Shown here in pieces: positions 51,601 through 60,317 of a stretch of 64,000 nt of DNA (the stretch's first letter is position 1; every line of letters starts with the position of its first letter). Below the pieces are notes generated by a model. That model saw only the letters and a list, made by a program, of their open reading frames with translations, did no database searches and had not been told where the DNA came from. Source of the stretch: DASXUG01 sp036504995. GTDB taxonomy: Bacteria; Pseudomonadota; Gammaproteobacteria; Burkholderiales; Methylophilaceae. Where the stretch lies: contig DASXUG010000011.1 in assembly GCA_036504995.1 (NCBI GenBank), forward strand, positions 1 through 64,000, read 5' to 3'. Both the position numbers and the translations under genes were made by a program.

Positions 51601-52029
51601 TTAGTTGGTAACAATATCGCGCTTCATTGGGGCAAGAATTTTTAATAATTCATTTTTTTCTCGTGTGCCAACGTGTTGGTGATCCAAGGCGTCGCGTAAA
51701 TTTTGCACCATCAATTCAAACTCAGCGGTACTGATTTTTGCATCTGCATGCGATTTTTGCATGGTGTCTCCCTCGTAATTACAACCGCCACCAGTGAGTT
51801 GGCATAGCTGGTTGGTAATGCTTTCTTTTAATTTTGTCAGTTTAATGCCGTCAAAAGAACGCTTGGTTCTAGGGTCGCTAGAGGTTTTGTCGATAGTCTC
51901 AGAAACTACGCTGGACAAAACCTCCTGCCCGCCAATTCTTTGATAAAGACTTTGATTTGGGCTTAGTGATGCACACCCTGCGATCAGAGCAATGGTGAGA
52001 GGCAAGGCTAAAAGTGATGTTTTTTTCAT
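51601..52029 (-). CDS. Lipoprotein-type truncated hemoglobin
   Basis: A 142-residue group 1 truncated hemoglobin with a lipobox (LIAGC near residue 19) that should anchor it in the cell envelope. YQRIGGQEVLSSVV near 29 is the typical start of the globin fold, and the proximal haem His lies in QKSHADAKIS near 95. Typical truncated hemoglobins are cytoplasmic and bind O2 or NO; export is unusual. It is the first gene of a three-gene unit ending in the GGDEF-EAL protein, which suggests a gas- or redox-linked envelope signal. Confidence 0.85.
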   Translation of the reverse strand: MKKTSLLALPLTIALIAGCASLSPNQSLYQRIGGQEVLSSVVSETIDKTSSDPRTKRSFDGIKLTKLKESITNQLCQLTGGGCNYEGDTMQKSHADAKISTAEFELMVQNLRDALDHQHVGTREKNELLKILAPMKRDIVTN

Positions 52030-52179
52030 AATTAAGCTTTATAGGCAATGATCTTAATTATCTCCCGATAACAGCTCCGCTTACTTTATGAACACGGCAG
52101 TAAATCCCTTTCTGTTTGGTGTATTGGAACTGGATAGAGGAGTATAAATTTATAAACTCATCCTAATTTAAAGTTTGTT

Positions 52180-53079
52180 ATGAAACTACCTATCTTTCCC
52201 GATATTTGTTTATTGCCAGAATGTCGCTGGATTAATTTTGCATTTGTGTTGATGCTGTTTTTGGCTTGGGTCAACCCAAGCCAAGCGGGCGATAGATTGC
52301 TAGCAACAGGTGGGGTTTCGCAGATGGAAGGGGCTGCTGGCGGGGGGCTTTTGCCTTGGGCGCTCATTGCTGGCTATGCTACCGATAAGCAAGTAGGGTT
52401 TTCTGCTTATTACAGTCATGCGAGGACTAGTGGAGGCTTTGAACTGGATACTGGCGGTGCTGCACTTGGCATTATGAATCGCGTAGAAGTGTCCCTAAGC
52501 CAGCAGCAATTTGGATTAAGCAATGTTGCGCCTGGCTCAGTGAAAGTCGACACAGTGGGGATTAAGCTGAGATTACTAGGGGATGCCGTATATGACCAAG
52601 ATAGATGGTTCCCACAGTTATCTGTTGGCGCCTTGATTAAGCATAATGAGAGTTATCAGGGGGTACCCAAAGCTATTGGTGCAAAAAGCGCTTCTGGTGT
52701 TGATTATTATGTGGCGGCGAGCAAGCTTTATCTTGGTGCTATGGCTGGTCGAAATTTATTACTGAATGCTACCTTGATCGCTACCAAGGAAAATCAATTT
52801 GGCATTTTGGGGTTTGGCGGAGATAAAAACGATGACTACGAAATTCAACCCGCAGCTTCCATAGCAGTAATGATTACAGATAACTTGCTGGTGGGGGCTG
52901 AGTATCGCGCTAAACCAAATAACTTAAGTGCGTTTAAAGAAGAAGACGCGAAAGATGTTTTTGTTGCTTGGTTTCCTGTCAAAAACTTTTCAATTACTGC
53001 GGCTTATTTAGATTTAGGTAATATCGCAAGCAAGCAAGATCAATCGGCCTGGTACTTATCTGGCCAGATACCTTATTAA
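52180..53079 (+). CDS. DUF3034 family predicted outer-membrane protein
   Basis: A 299-residue exported beta-rich protein. The signal peptide lies around residues 15-37 (ending PSQAG), followed by LLATGGVSQMEGAAGGGLLPWALIAG (positions 40-65), the family's conserved start, and alternating strands up to a terminal Tyr, as in outer-membrane barrels. No function is known to me. It is divergent from the hemoglobin gene, 150 bases apart, and DUF3034 recurs in such sets. Confidence 0.8.
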   Translation: MKLPIFPDICLLPECRWINFAFVLMLFLAWVNPSQAGDRLLATGGVSQMEGAAGGGLLPWALIAGYATDKQVGFSAYYSHARTSGGFELDTGGAALGIMNRVEVSLSQQQFGLSNVAPGSVKVDTVGIKLRLLGDAVYDQDRWFPQLSVGALIKHNESYQGVPKAIGAKSASGVDYYVAASKLYLGAMAGRNLLLNATLIATKENQFGILGFGGDKNDDYEIQPAASIAVMITDNLLVGAEYRAKPNNLSAFKEEDAKDVFVAWFPVKNFSITAAYLDLGNIASKQDQSAWYLSGQIPY

Positions 53080-53116
53080 TCATTACCCGCTTCGTTCGCA
53101 TGTTAAAATTGTAAAT

Positions 53117-53492
53117 GAAGCTGGCTGGACAGTCGCTGCTCAGTAATGAGGGGAGGAAAGTCCGGGCTGCATAGAGTGGGATGACGGCTAACGGCCGTAC
53201 GCTGAAAGCCGCAAGGTATAAGGTGAGGAATAGGGCCACAGAGACGAGTCGGTTCGACCTGAGAGCAGCGAAAGTTGCGAGCTTGCGTCGAAACGGGTGA
53301 AACGCGGTAACCTCCATCCGCAGCAAGACCAAATAGGCTGGCAATTTTGCTTTGTTTTCGGATGAGGCAAATAAGGCGTGACTCGCGCTGTCAGCGGGTA
53401 GGTTGCTCGAGCGTGCGAGTAATTGTACGCCTAGATGAATGACTGTCGCTTGCCGCAAGGTGAGAACAGAACCCGGCTTATCGGCCAGCTTC
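53117..53492 (+). ncRNA. rnpB: RNase P RNA, class A
   Basis: The catalytic RNA that matures tRNA 5' ends. The termini GAAGCTGGC (53117) and GCCAGCTTC (53484-53492) pair to form P1. GAGGGGAGGAAAGTCCGGGC near 53149 is the conserved P4/J3-4 core, GAAACGGGTGAAACGCGGTAA (from about 53290, split by the P9 region) and CCATCCGCAGCAAGACCAAA are the specificity and core parts, and AGAACAGAACCCGGCTTATC (from 53463) is the 3' conserved segment. Size 376 nt is normal. Small frames on either strand across it are not genes. Confidence 0.97.
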
Positions 53493-53959
53493 GCTTTACT
53501 TTTAGTTCACCCCGTTGTTATTTAACGTTATTTTTTAATCCTTAAGTTTTTTCGTCATATTTCTCCCATTTTTCACAAGCGTTTAGATCCAAAACCTATT
53601 CCAGTGGGTACTGAAAAACATGCATTTCAGTAATTCAATCGCTTCCAAACGTGTCTTGATAAGGCACATTCACATAACTTTCTATGTCTCTAATTATTAA
53701 CGAATTTTTATTTTGAGAAAAATTCGCTAAGTCATTGACATATAAAGGAAAAAATACAAAAAAGGCTTGCGTCAGCACTTTTTTTTAGATAAAGTGGTGA
53801 TTAATGGAGAAAAATGTTTTTTTGTGGGGATTTTTGACTGAATCCAATTAGCTCATCTCCTTTTTAGCTAAATTCCTTTTGGTATTGGCTTGGCAGTTTG
53901 GGTTCGGTCATTTTGTTTCCATTTTTTAATTACACATTTAGGGATTATAAAGGCTAGAC
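53493..53959. other. Intergenic region and possible dcw promoter upstream of mraZ
   Basis: This 467-base AT-rich stretch must contain the rnpB end and the main promoter of the cell-wall cluster. A weak sigma-70-type pair TTGCGT (53767-53772) and TAAAGT (53790-53795) with 17 bases between is the best I see. TGGG words occur at about 53826 and 53899 but not as the regularly spaced triplet expected of MraZ boxes. No ORF or further RNA is evident. Confidence 0.35.
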
Positions 53960-54421
53960 ATGTTTCGCGGCACCACGGCACTCACATTAGATGTAAAAGG
54001 GCGGTTAGCTATACCGACTAAGCATCGTGACGCGCTGACCATGCAAGATGGCAGCGGGGAGGCTTGCGGCTTGGTGTTGACGGTGAATCCTGTTGATAAT
54101 CATTTGTTGTTGTATCAATTACCTGTGTTCAATGAAATGCAGAAGCATTTAATGTCTTTGCCCAATCATGAAGATATTCGTCAATTGCAGTTGATGATTG
54201 TAGGTATGGCGGAAGATGTGGAGATGGACTCCGCAGGTCGTATCTTGGTGTCGTCAGTGTTGCGTGATGAGGTTGGCTTGGATAAAGATGTGGTGTTTGT
54301 CGGTCAAGGTAATCGCTTCCAAGTTTGGTCCAAGAACGCTTATGACGAAGCTAAGCGTGCAATAAAAAGCAATCAGCAGAATATTTCAAATCGCTTGGCA
54401 GAAGTCGGGTTTTCGTTATGA
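53960..54421 (+). CDS. mraZ: Transcriptional regulator MraZ
   Basis: A 153-residue DNA-binding protein with two AbrB-like halves, each with a DxxGR motif: LDVKGRLAIP near residue 10 and MDSAGRILVS near 90. MraZ represses or tunes the division and cell-wall cluster it heads. The gene overlaps rsmH by four bases (ATGA). Confidence 0.97.
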   Translation: MFRGTTALTLDVKGRLAIPTKHRDALTMQDGSGEACGLVLTVNPVDNHLLLYQLPVFNEMQKHLMSLPNHEDIRQLQLMIVGMAEDVEMDSAGRILVSSVLRDEVGLDKDVVFVGQGNRFQVWSKNAYDEAKRAIKSNQQNISNRLAEVGFSL

Positions 54422-55401
54422 GTACGGGCTTGAGCCAAGGTGGCTTAAGTCAAACATTGGGGTCTGAGGTTGTGCAAGCGCATATCACAGTATTGCTGGA
54501 TGAAGCGGTTGAAGCTTTGTCGATTAAGCCTGACGGTGTGTATGTTGATGGCACATTTGGTCGCGGTGGGCATAGCCGAAAAATATTAGAAAAACTGAGC
54601 AAGCAAGGCCGTCTAATCGCGTTAGATAGAGATCTGGCTGCAATTGAAACAGCTAAGTTGATTCAAGATGCGCGATTTAGCATACACCACAGTCACTTTG
54701 CTGGTTTGCAAGCGGAGCTGGCAAAGATGGATATCACAAAAGTGGATGGCATCTTGCTGGATTTGGGCATTTCATCCCCGCAAATTGATGTCGGCGAGCG
54801 TGGATTTAGTTTTAGGTTTGATGGCCCTTTGGATATGCGTATGGATCAAACGCATGGTCAAACAGCGGCGGAATTTTTGGCGGATGCCACAGAGAAAGAA
54901 ATAGCGGGGGTAATAAAGGATTATGGTGAAGAACGGTTTGCTAAACAGATTGCAAGGACGATTGTTGCGGAGCGCGCAAACGGGCATGCCATCACCACTA
55001 CTCGAGAGCTTGCCAAGATCGTTGCAGGGGCGGTTCCAAAAATCGAGCCTGGGCAAGATCCGGCGACGCGCACCTTTCAAGCTCTACGGATTTTCATCAA
55101 TCAGGAGCTTGAGGAGTTGTCGCTAGTGCTGCCACAGTGTTTGGATTTGTTGGCAGTGGATGGGCGCTTGGTTGTGATTAGTTTTCACTCGTTAGAGGAT
55201 CGTATGGTTAAGCAGTTTATTCGTGGTGAGCAACATCGCGATGATTTACCTTCGCGCTTTCCAGTGATGGCAAAAGATTTGCCGCAAGCGAGGCTTGAGG
55301 CAGTGGGTAAGGCGGTCAAGCCGTCGGCGTCTGAAGTAAAGCGTAATCCTCGCTCACGTAGTGCGGTGTTGCGTGTGGCGCAACGTACAGCAGTGGCGTA
55401 A
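54418..55401 (+). CDS. rsmH: 16S rRNA N4-methylcytidine methyltransferase RsmH
   Basis: A 327-residue SAM-dependent methyltransferase for C1402 of 16S rRNA, the same nucleotide RsmI acts on. VDGTFGRGGHSRKIL near 42, DGILLDLGISSPQID near 113, DMRMDQ near 136 and VISFHSLEDRMVKQF near 256 are conserved. The first ~20 residues are an unusual Gly/Ser-rich extension; the ATG overlapping mraZ is kept because it couples translation. Confidence 0.97.
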   Translation: MSTGLSQGGLSQTLGSEVVQAHITVLLDEAVEALSIKPDGVYVDGTFGRGGHSRKILEKLSKQGRLIALDRDLAAIETAKLIQDARFSIHHSHFAGLQAELAKMDITKVDGILLDLGISSPQIDVGERGFSFRFDGPLDMRMDQTHGQTAAEFLADATEKEIAGVIKDYGEERFAKQIARTIVAERANGHAITTTRELAKIVAGAVPKIEPGQDPATRTFQALRIFINQELEELSLVLPQCLDLLAVDGRLVVISFHSLEDRMVKQFIRGEQHRDDLPSRFPVMAKDLPQARLEAVGKAVKPSASEVKRNPRSRSAVLRVAQRTAVA

Positions 55402-55478
55402 GTATCGGTTTTAGTTTGTAGGTTAAAGGTTCGTTGGTGAAGGTGACATGCTGGTTTTAATGATGGCTGGGTTTAATA

Positions 55479-55787
55479 ATGACTAGGCTAAATTTGGTGT
55501 TGTTTATGGTGTTGATAATGACTGCGCTTGGCACAGTCACGGCTCAACATCAGTCACGCAAGTTGTACTCAGAGTTGCAAATGCAGCAAGAAGCGGCCAA
55601 GCAATATGATGTGGAGTGGGGGCAGTTACAGTTGGAGCAAAGCACATGGGCGATGCATAACCGATTGGAACAAATTGCAAGCGATAGTTTGCATATGCAA
55701 GTGCCTGATGCAAAGAGAATTCAATTGGTATTTCCTAAAGAGGCTAGTGTGCCAGTTGCAAATACATCTGTTGGATCCAAGCAATGA
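55479..55787 (+). CDS. ftsL: Cell division protein FtsL
   Basis: A 102-residue bitopic membrane protein: a short cytoplasmic start, a membrane helix (LVLFMVLIMTALGTVTA), then a coiled coil (about 25-75, KLYSELQMQQEAAKQY). FtsL forms a complex with FtsB and FtsQ at the division site. Sequence conservation is low in this family, so position between rsmH and ftsI is a main argument. It overlaps ftsI by four bases. Confidence 0.92.
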   Translation: MTRLNLVLFMVLIMTALGTVTAQHQSRKLYSELQMQQEAAKQYDVEWGQLQLEQSTWAMHNRLEQIASDSLHMQVPDAKRIQLVFPKEASVPVANTSVGSKQ

Positions 55788-57508
55788 AGATTGCGCAGCC
55801 ACAAATAGTTAAGTTGCCAGAATGGCGACGCAGGCTATTGTTGATCGGCATATTGCTTGGCTTTTGTGTGTTGATTGGGCGTGCAGTGTATTTGCAAAGT
55901 CTACATAAAGCATTTTTACAAAAAGAGGGTGACGCGCGCTATAGCCGAGCACTGACCTTGCCCGCACATCGCGGCATGATTACTGATCGTAACGGTGAGT
56001 TGTTAGCGATTAGTACACCAGTTGAATCGGTTTGGGCAAACCCTGCGGATGTGGTTGCGACTGCGGAACAGTTGAAGCAGTTGGATGGCATGCTGGATAT
56101 TAAGCCAGTCGATATGAATAAAAAATTGGCCAATCAGAACAAGGAGTTTGTGTATCTGAAGCGCCGTATTTCGCCAGAATTGGCAGCACAAGTGATGGCT
56201 TTGAGTATTCCTGGGGTGTATACGCAGCGAGAGTATCGCCGTTATTACCCAGGTGGCGAAGTCACCGCGCAGTTGGTTGGTTTCACTGGCGTTGACGAAA
56301 AAGGTCAAGAAGGCCTAGAGCTTAAATACCAAGATTGGTTATCTGGTAAAGCGGGCAGTCGTCGCGTTATTAAGGATAGACAAGGGCATATTGTCGAGGA
56401 TTTAGAAGCCGTGAAAGTGCCGCAAGAGGGGCACGACTTAGCGATGTCTGTCGATTTGAAAATTCAGTATTTAGCCTACCGTGAGCTATCAAAGGCGGTT
56501 GAAGAAAATAAAGCGAAAGCAGGCGCTGCCATCGTATTGGATGCCAAAACAGGTGAGGTGCTGGCAATGGTGAACTTGCCAAGCTATAACCCCAATAATC
56601 CCGTGAAAATTTCAGATGGCTCTCGCAATCGTGCCATCGTGGATACCTACGAGCCAGGTTCAACCATGAAGCCGATGACGATTGCAGCGGCTTTAGAGGC
56701 GGGTACGTTTACGCCAGAAACGATGATACAAACATCACCTGGAACATTAAGTATAGGCCCAGCCACCATTCACGACTCGCATCCACAAGGCTTGATAAGC
56801 GTGGCACAAGTAATACAGAAATCTTCGAACGTTGGGGCAGCAAAAATTGCATTGACGTTTAAACCCCAGTACTTGTGGGATGAATTTAATCAGTTGGGTT
56901 TTGGTATGCCTACGCATATTGGCTTTCCAGGCGAAGTAGGCGGTCATTTACGTAACTATAAAACATGGCGCCCGATTGAACAGGCCACCATGTCATTTGG
57001 CCATGGAATTAGCGTAACGTTGCTGCAAATTGCTCGTGCTTATACAGTGTTTGCCAATGCGGGGGAGTTGCGTCCCGTATCTTTGATTAAGTTGAGTGAG
57101 AGCCCCGTTGGGCAGCAAGTGTTTTCTGCGCAAACCGCACAAAATGTGAAAGATATGTTGGAGTTGGTGGTGCAGCCTGGTGGTACCGCACCCAAGGCGC
57201 AAATTATGGGGTACCGCGTAGCAGGCAAGACTGGCACTGCACATAAAGTGGCTGCGGGTGGGTATGAGCATGATAAGTATGTATCTTCTTTCGTTGGCAT
57301 GGCGCCAGCTTCAAATCCGCGTTTAATTATCGCAGTGATGATTGATGAGCCTAATAACGGTCAATATTATGGCGGCACGGTGGCTGCCCCTGTTTTTGCG
57401 AGCATTATGGAGGCGGCTTTGCGCATGCTTGCAGTGCCGCATGATGCACCCAGCGATAACGTAGTGTTGCCACCTGATGGTGCGCCTGAAGTGGAGGAGG
57501 TTATATGA
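55784..57508 (+). CDS. ftsI: Penicillin-binding protein 3, FtsI
   Basis: A 574-residue septal peptidoglycan transpeptidase. A membrane helix near 18-38 is followed by the dimerisation domain and the transpeptidase domain with the catalytic Ser in EPGSTMKPMT near 290, KSSNVG near 347 (SxN) and KTGTAHK near 485 (KTG). The C-terminal tail after ~555 is short and acidic. The gene overlaps murE by four bases. Confidence 0.97.
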   Translation: MKIAQPQIVKLPEWRRRLLLIGILLGFCVLIGRAVYLQSLHKAFLQKEGDARYSRALTLPAHRGMITDRNGELLAISTPVESVWANPADVVATAEQLKQLDGMLDIKPVDMNKKLANQNKEFVYLKRRISPELAAQVMALSIPGVYTQREYRRYYPGGEVTAQLVGFTGVDEKGQEGLELKYQDWLSGKAGSRRVIKDRQGHIVEDLEAVKVPQEGHDLAMSVDLKIQYLAYRELSKAVEENKAKAGAAIVLDAKTGEVLAMVNLPSYNPNNPVKISDGSRNRAIVDTYEPGSTMKPMTIAAALEAGTFTPETMIQTSPGTLSIGPATIHDSHPQGLISVAQVIQKSSNVGAAKIALTFKPQYLWDEFNQLGFGMPTHIGFPGEVGGHLRNYKTWRPIEQATMSFGHGISVTLLQIARAYTVFANAGELRPVSLIKLSESPVGQQVFSAQTAQNVKDMLELVVQPGGTAPKAQIMGYRVAGKTGTAHKVAAGGYEHDKYVSSFVGMAPASNPRLIIAVMIDEPNNGQYYGGTVAAPVFASIMEAALRMLAVPHDAPSDNVVLPPDGAPEVEEVI

Positions 57509-58944
57509 GCCAATTGCTATCTGGCCTAATTGAGCAAGGGGTTAAGTTAACAGGTATTTCTTCAGACAGCCGTAAGGTGGTGGCTGGTAGTCTGTTTTTA
57601 GCGTATCCAGGGGAGGTGTTGGATGGACGTAAATACATTGCACAAGCTATCGCTAATGGTGCGGCAGCCGTAGTTTGGGAGCAAAAAGATTTTGTATGGA
57701 ACCCTGAGTGGTCGGTCCCCAATATTGGGGTAAGCAACTTACGCCAGCAAGCTGGTTATATTGCTGATGGTTTTTATGCGCAGCCATCTAAATCGTTGTG
57801 GATGGTGGGTATCACAGGGACCAATGGTAAAACTACCTGCAGTAACTGGATAGCCCAAGCATTTGCAGCTTTAGAGCGAAAAACTGCAGTTATTGGGACC
57901 CTAGGTAATGGGTTTGCTGGGGAGTTAACAGCAACGTTGAATACAACGCCAGACCCTGTTCAGTTGCATGGCATGTTGGCCGAGTATTTAGGCAGAGGGG
58001 CAAATGCAGTGGCCATAGAAGTTTCCTCACATGGCTTGGATCAGGGCCGCGTGAATGGCCTGCATTTTGATGTTGCATTGTTTACCAATCTGACGCGCGA
58101 CCATTTGGATTATCACGGTGATATGGCAGCTTATGGCGCTGCAAAAAGTAAGCTATTTCATTGGGATGGCCTAAGCTATGCAGTAATTAATGTGGATGAT
58201 CCTTTCGGCGCTGAGCTTGCACAAACCCTTAAAAATGAGGGTAAGCCGGTGCTGACTTATGGTTTAAGTGGCGGTGATGTGCGTGGTATGAATGTTGAGT
58301 TTGATGCATACGGAATTGGTATGCAGGTGATTACACCTGAAGGCAAAGCGCAGTTGAGAGTGCCAGTGGTTGGGCGCTTCAATGCTTATAACCTACTTGC
58401 TGTATTAGCATGTTTAATGGCATCCAATGTAAAAATGGTTAAGGCGATTGGTGCAATGGCACGCCTACAACCCGTACCTGGGCGCATGCAACGCTATGGC
58501 GGTGGCAGAAAACCTATTGTGGTGGTTGATTATGCTCATACTTCTGATGCACTGGAAAATGTGTTGAAAAGCCTCTCTGCGCAAACCAATGGCCAGTTGA
58601 TCTGCGTGTTTGGCTGTGGTGGTGCGCGGGATAAAGGTAAGCGTGCGCTGATGGGAGAGGTGGCGACACGCTTAGCGACCCAAACCATTATTACCACAGA
58701 CAATCCACGCAGTGAAAAGCCAGAAGATATTATTCAAGACATCGTGGTTGGGGCTAACGGCACTTACAGCATTGAGCCAGATCGCACAAAAGCAATTGCA
58801 TTAGCCATTACTTCTGCCAATGCAGGCGATGTCGTACTGATTGCGGGCAAAGGCCACGAAGACTATCAAGAGATTATGGGTGTGAAACATCATTTCAGTG
58901 ATGCTGAAGTGGTCGAGCAAGTATTAAAGGGGATCGCAGAATGA
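57505..58944 (+). CDS. murE: UDP-MurNAc-tripeptide synthetase MurE
   Basis: A 479-residue cytoplasmic ligase that adds the third residue to the peptidoglycan precursor. VGITGTNGKTTCSNW near 109 is the ATP site, and TTDNPRSEKPED near 395 contains the DNPR motif that marks meso-diaminopimelate as the substrate. It overlaps ftsI and murF by four bases each. Confidence 0.97.
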   Translation: MSQLLSGLIEQGVKLTGISSDSRKVVAGSLFLAYPGEVLDGRKYIAQAIANGAAAVVWEQKDFVWNPEWSVPNIGVSNLRQQAGYIADGFYAQPSKSLWMVGITGTNGKTTCSNWIAQAFAALERKTAVIGTLGNGFAGELTATLNTTPDPVQLHGMLAEYLGRGANAVAIEVSSHGLDQGRVNGLHFDVALFTNLTRDHLDYHGDMAAYGAAKSKLFHWDGLSYAVINVDDPFGAELAQTLKNEGKPVLTYGLSGGDVRGMNVEFDAYGIGMQVITPEGKAQLRVPVVGRFNAYNLLAVLACLMASNVKMVKAIGAMARLQPVPGRMQRYGGGRKPIVVVDYAHTSDALENVLKSLSAQTNGQLICVFGCGGARDKGKRALMGEVATRLATQTIITTDNPRSEKPEDIIQDIVVGANGTYSIEPDRTKAIALAITSANAGDVVLIAGKGHEDYQEIMGVKHHFSDAEVVEQVLKGIAE

Positions 58945-60317
58945 TGCGCCTGTCAGAAGCGGCAGTTGCCACGCATGGTCAGTTAATAGGCCAGGATGCC
59001 CTATTTACAAGTGTGGGAACAGATAGCCGAAATTTAGCTTCCCAGCAATTGTTTGTTGCTTTGCAAGGTGAAAAATTTGATGGACATGATTATGCAAAGC
59101 AAGCGTTTGAACACGCTGCTGCAGGCGTGCTTATTCAACGTGGCATGTCTAGCCTGCCAGCGGCGGTGCTGGTTAAAGACACGCGGCTAGCCTTGGGTGA
59201 CTTAGCCGCTTACTGGCGCAGTAAGTTTGATATGCCGATTGCTGCCATTACGGGTAGTAGTGGTAAAACCACAGTCAAAGAAATGCTAGCCAGTATTTTA
59301 AGGGCTGCCACTGAGAGTGTTGAGAACGTCTTGGCAACGCAAGGCAACCTTAACAACGATATTGGCTTGCCTTTAACCATGCTTAAGCTGCGCAGTCATC
59401 ATCAATACGCGGTGCTGGAAATGGGGATGAATCATGCGGGTGAAATTAGTTATTTGACTAAGCTTGCCAAGCCGTCAGTCGCATTGGTGAACAACGCGGG
59501 GACAGCTCATATTGGTGAATTAGGTTCAGTGGAGGCAATTGCCAAAGCCAAAGGCGAGATTTTTCAAGGTCTCGCAGCAGATGGCACTGCAATTTTTAAT
59601 GCAGATGACGATTTCGCCCCACTTTGGAAAGCCATTACAACTCACCACAAGCAAATGACATTTGGATTAGCAGCGCACGCCGATGTAAGTGCAGAGTATC
59701 AGTTGCATGCAAACGCATCATCTCTGGTTTTAAAAACACCTGTCGGTAAATTGGCAATTAACTTGCCAGTAGCGGGGTTACATAACGTGCGTAATGCGTT
59801 AGCGGCGACCAGTGTTGCAATAGCGATGGGTGTAAGTCTTGATGCGGTAGCTCAGGGCTTACAACAATTCACCGGTGTCAAAGGGCGCTTGCAGTTAATG
59901 CAGGGCATCAATGGCGCGCACGTGATTGATGATACCTATAACGCTAACCCTGCCTCGATGAAAGCGGCGATTGATGTGCTTGCAGCTCAGAGTGGCGAAA
60001 AAATATTCGTCATGGGTGATATGGGCGAGTTAGGCGAAGAGGGCGCAGCCATGCATGCAGAGATTGGTCGCTACGCTAAAAGTGCTGGGGTTCAACATCT
60101 CTATGGTTTTGGCGAGTTAAGCACACAAGCTACCAATGTATTTGGTCAAGGCGGGCAACATTTTGACGAGATTGAAACCCTTGCGGCAGCAATCGTTCGT
60201 AATTTAAATGCGCAAACTACCGTGTTAGTGAAAGGTTCGCGCTTTATGCGTATGGAGCGGGTCGTGCAATTGGTCACAACAAAATCAACCACTCAAAATA
60301 ATGGGGAGCAACACTAA
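58941..60317 (+). CDS. murF: UDP-MurNAc-pentapeptide synthetase MurF
   Basis: A 458-residue ligase that joins D-Ala-D-Ala to the tripeptide precursor. AITGSSGKTTVKEML near 108 is the ATP site; VLEMGMNHAGEI near 162 and DDTYNANPASMKAA near 331 are typical of MurF. It abuts mraY directly, with no base between stop and start. Confidence 0.97.
   Translation: MMRLSEAAVATHGQLIGQDALFTSVGTDSRNLASQQLFVALQGEKFDGHDYAKQAFEHAAAGVLIQRGMSSLPAAVLVKDTRLALGDLAAYWRSKFDMPIAAITGSSGKTTVKEMLASILRAATESVENVLATQGNLNNDIGLPLTMLKLRSHHQYAVLEMGMNHAGEISYLTKLAKPSVALVNNAGTAHIGELGSVEAIAKAKGEIFQGLAADGTAIFNADDDFAPLWKAITTHHKQMTFGLAAHADVSAEYQLHANASSLVLKTPVGKLAINLPVAGLHNVRNALAATSVAIAMGVSLDAVAQGLQQFTGVKGRLQLMQGINGAHVIDDTYNANPASMKAAIDVLAAQSGEKIFVMGDMGELGEEGAAMHAEIGRYAKSAGVQHLYGFGELSTQATNVFGQGGQHFDEIETLAAAIVRNLNAQTTVLVKGSRFMRMERVVQLVTTKSTTQNNGEQH

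Noticed and set aside
53188..53458. Minus-strand frames across rnpB
   Set aside because: The region is the conserved RNase P RNA, so they are not translated genes.
53820..53905. Possible MraZ boxes before mraZ
   Set aside because: TGGG words are present but not as regularly spaced repeats.
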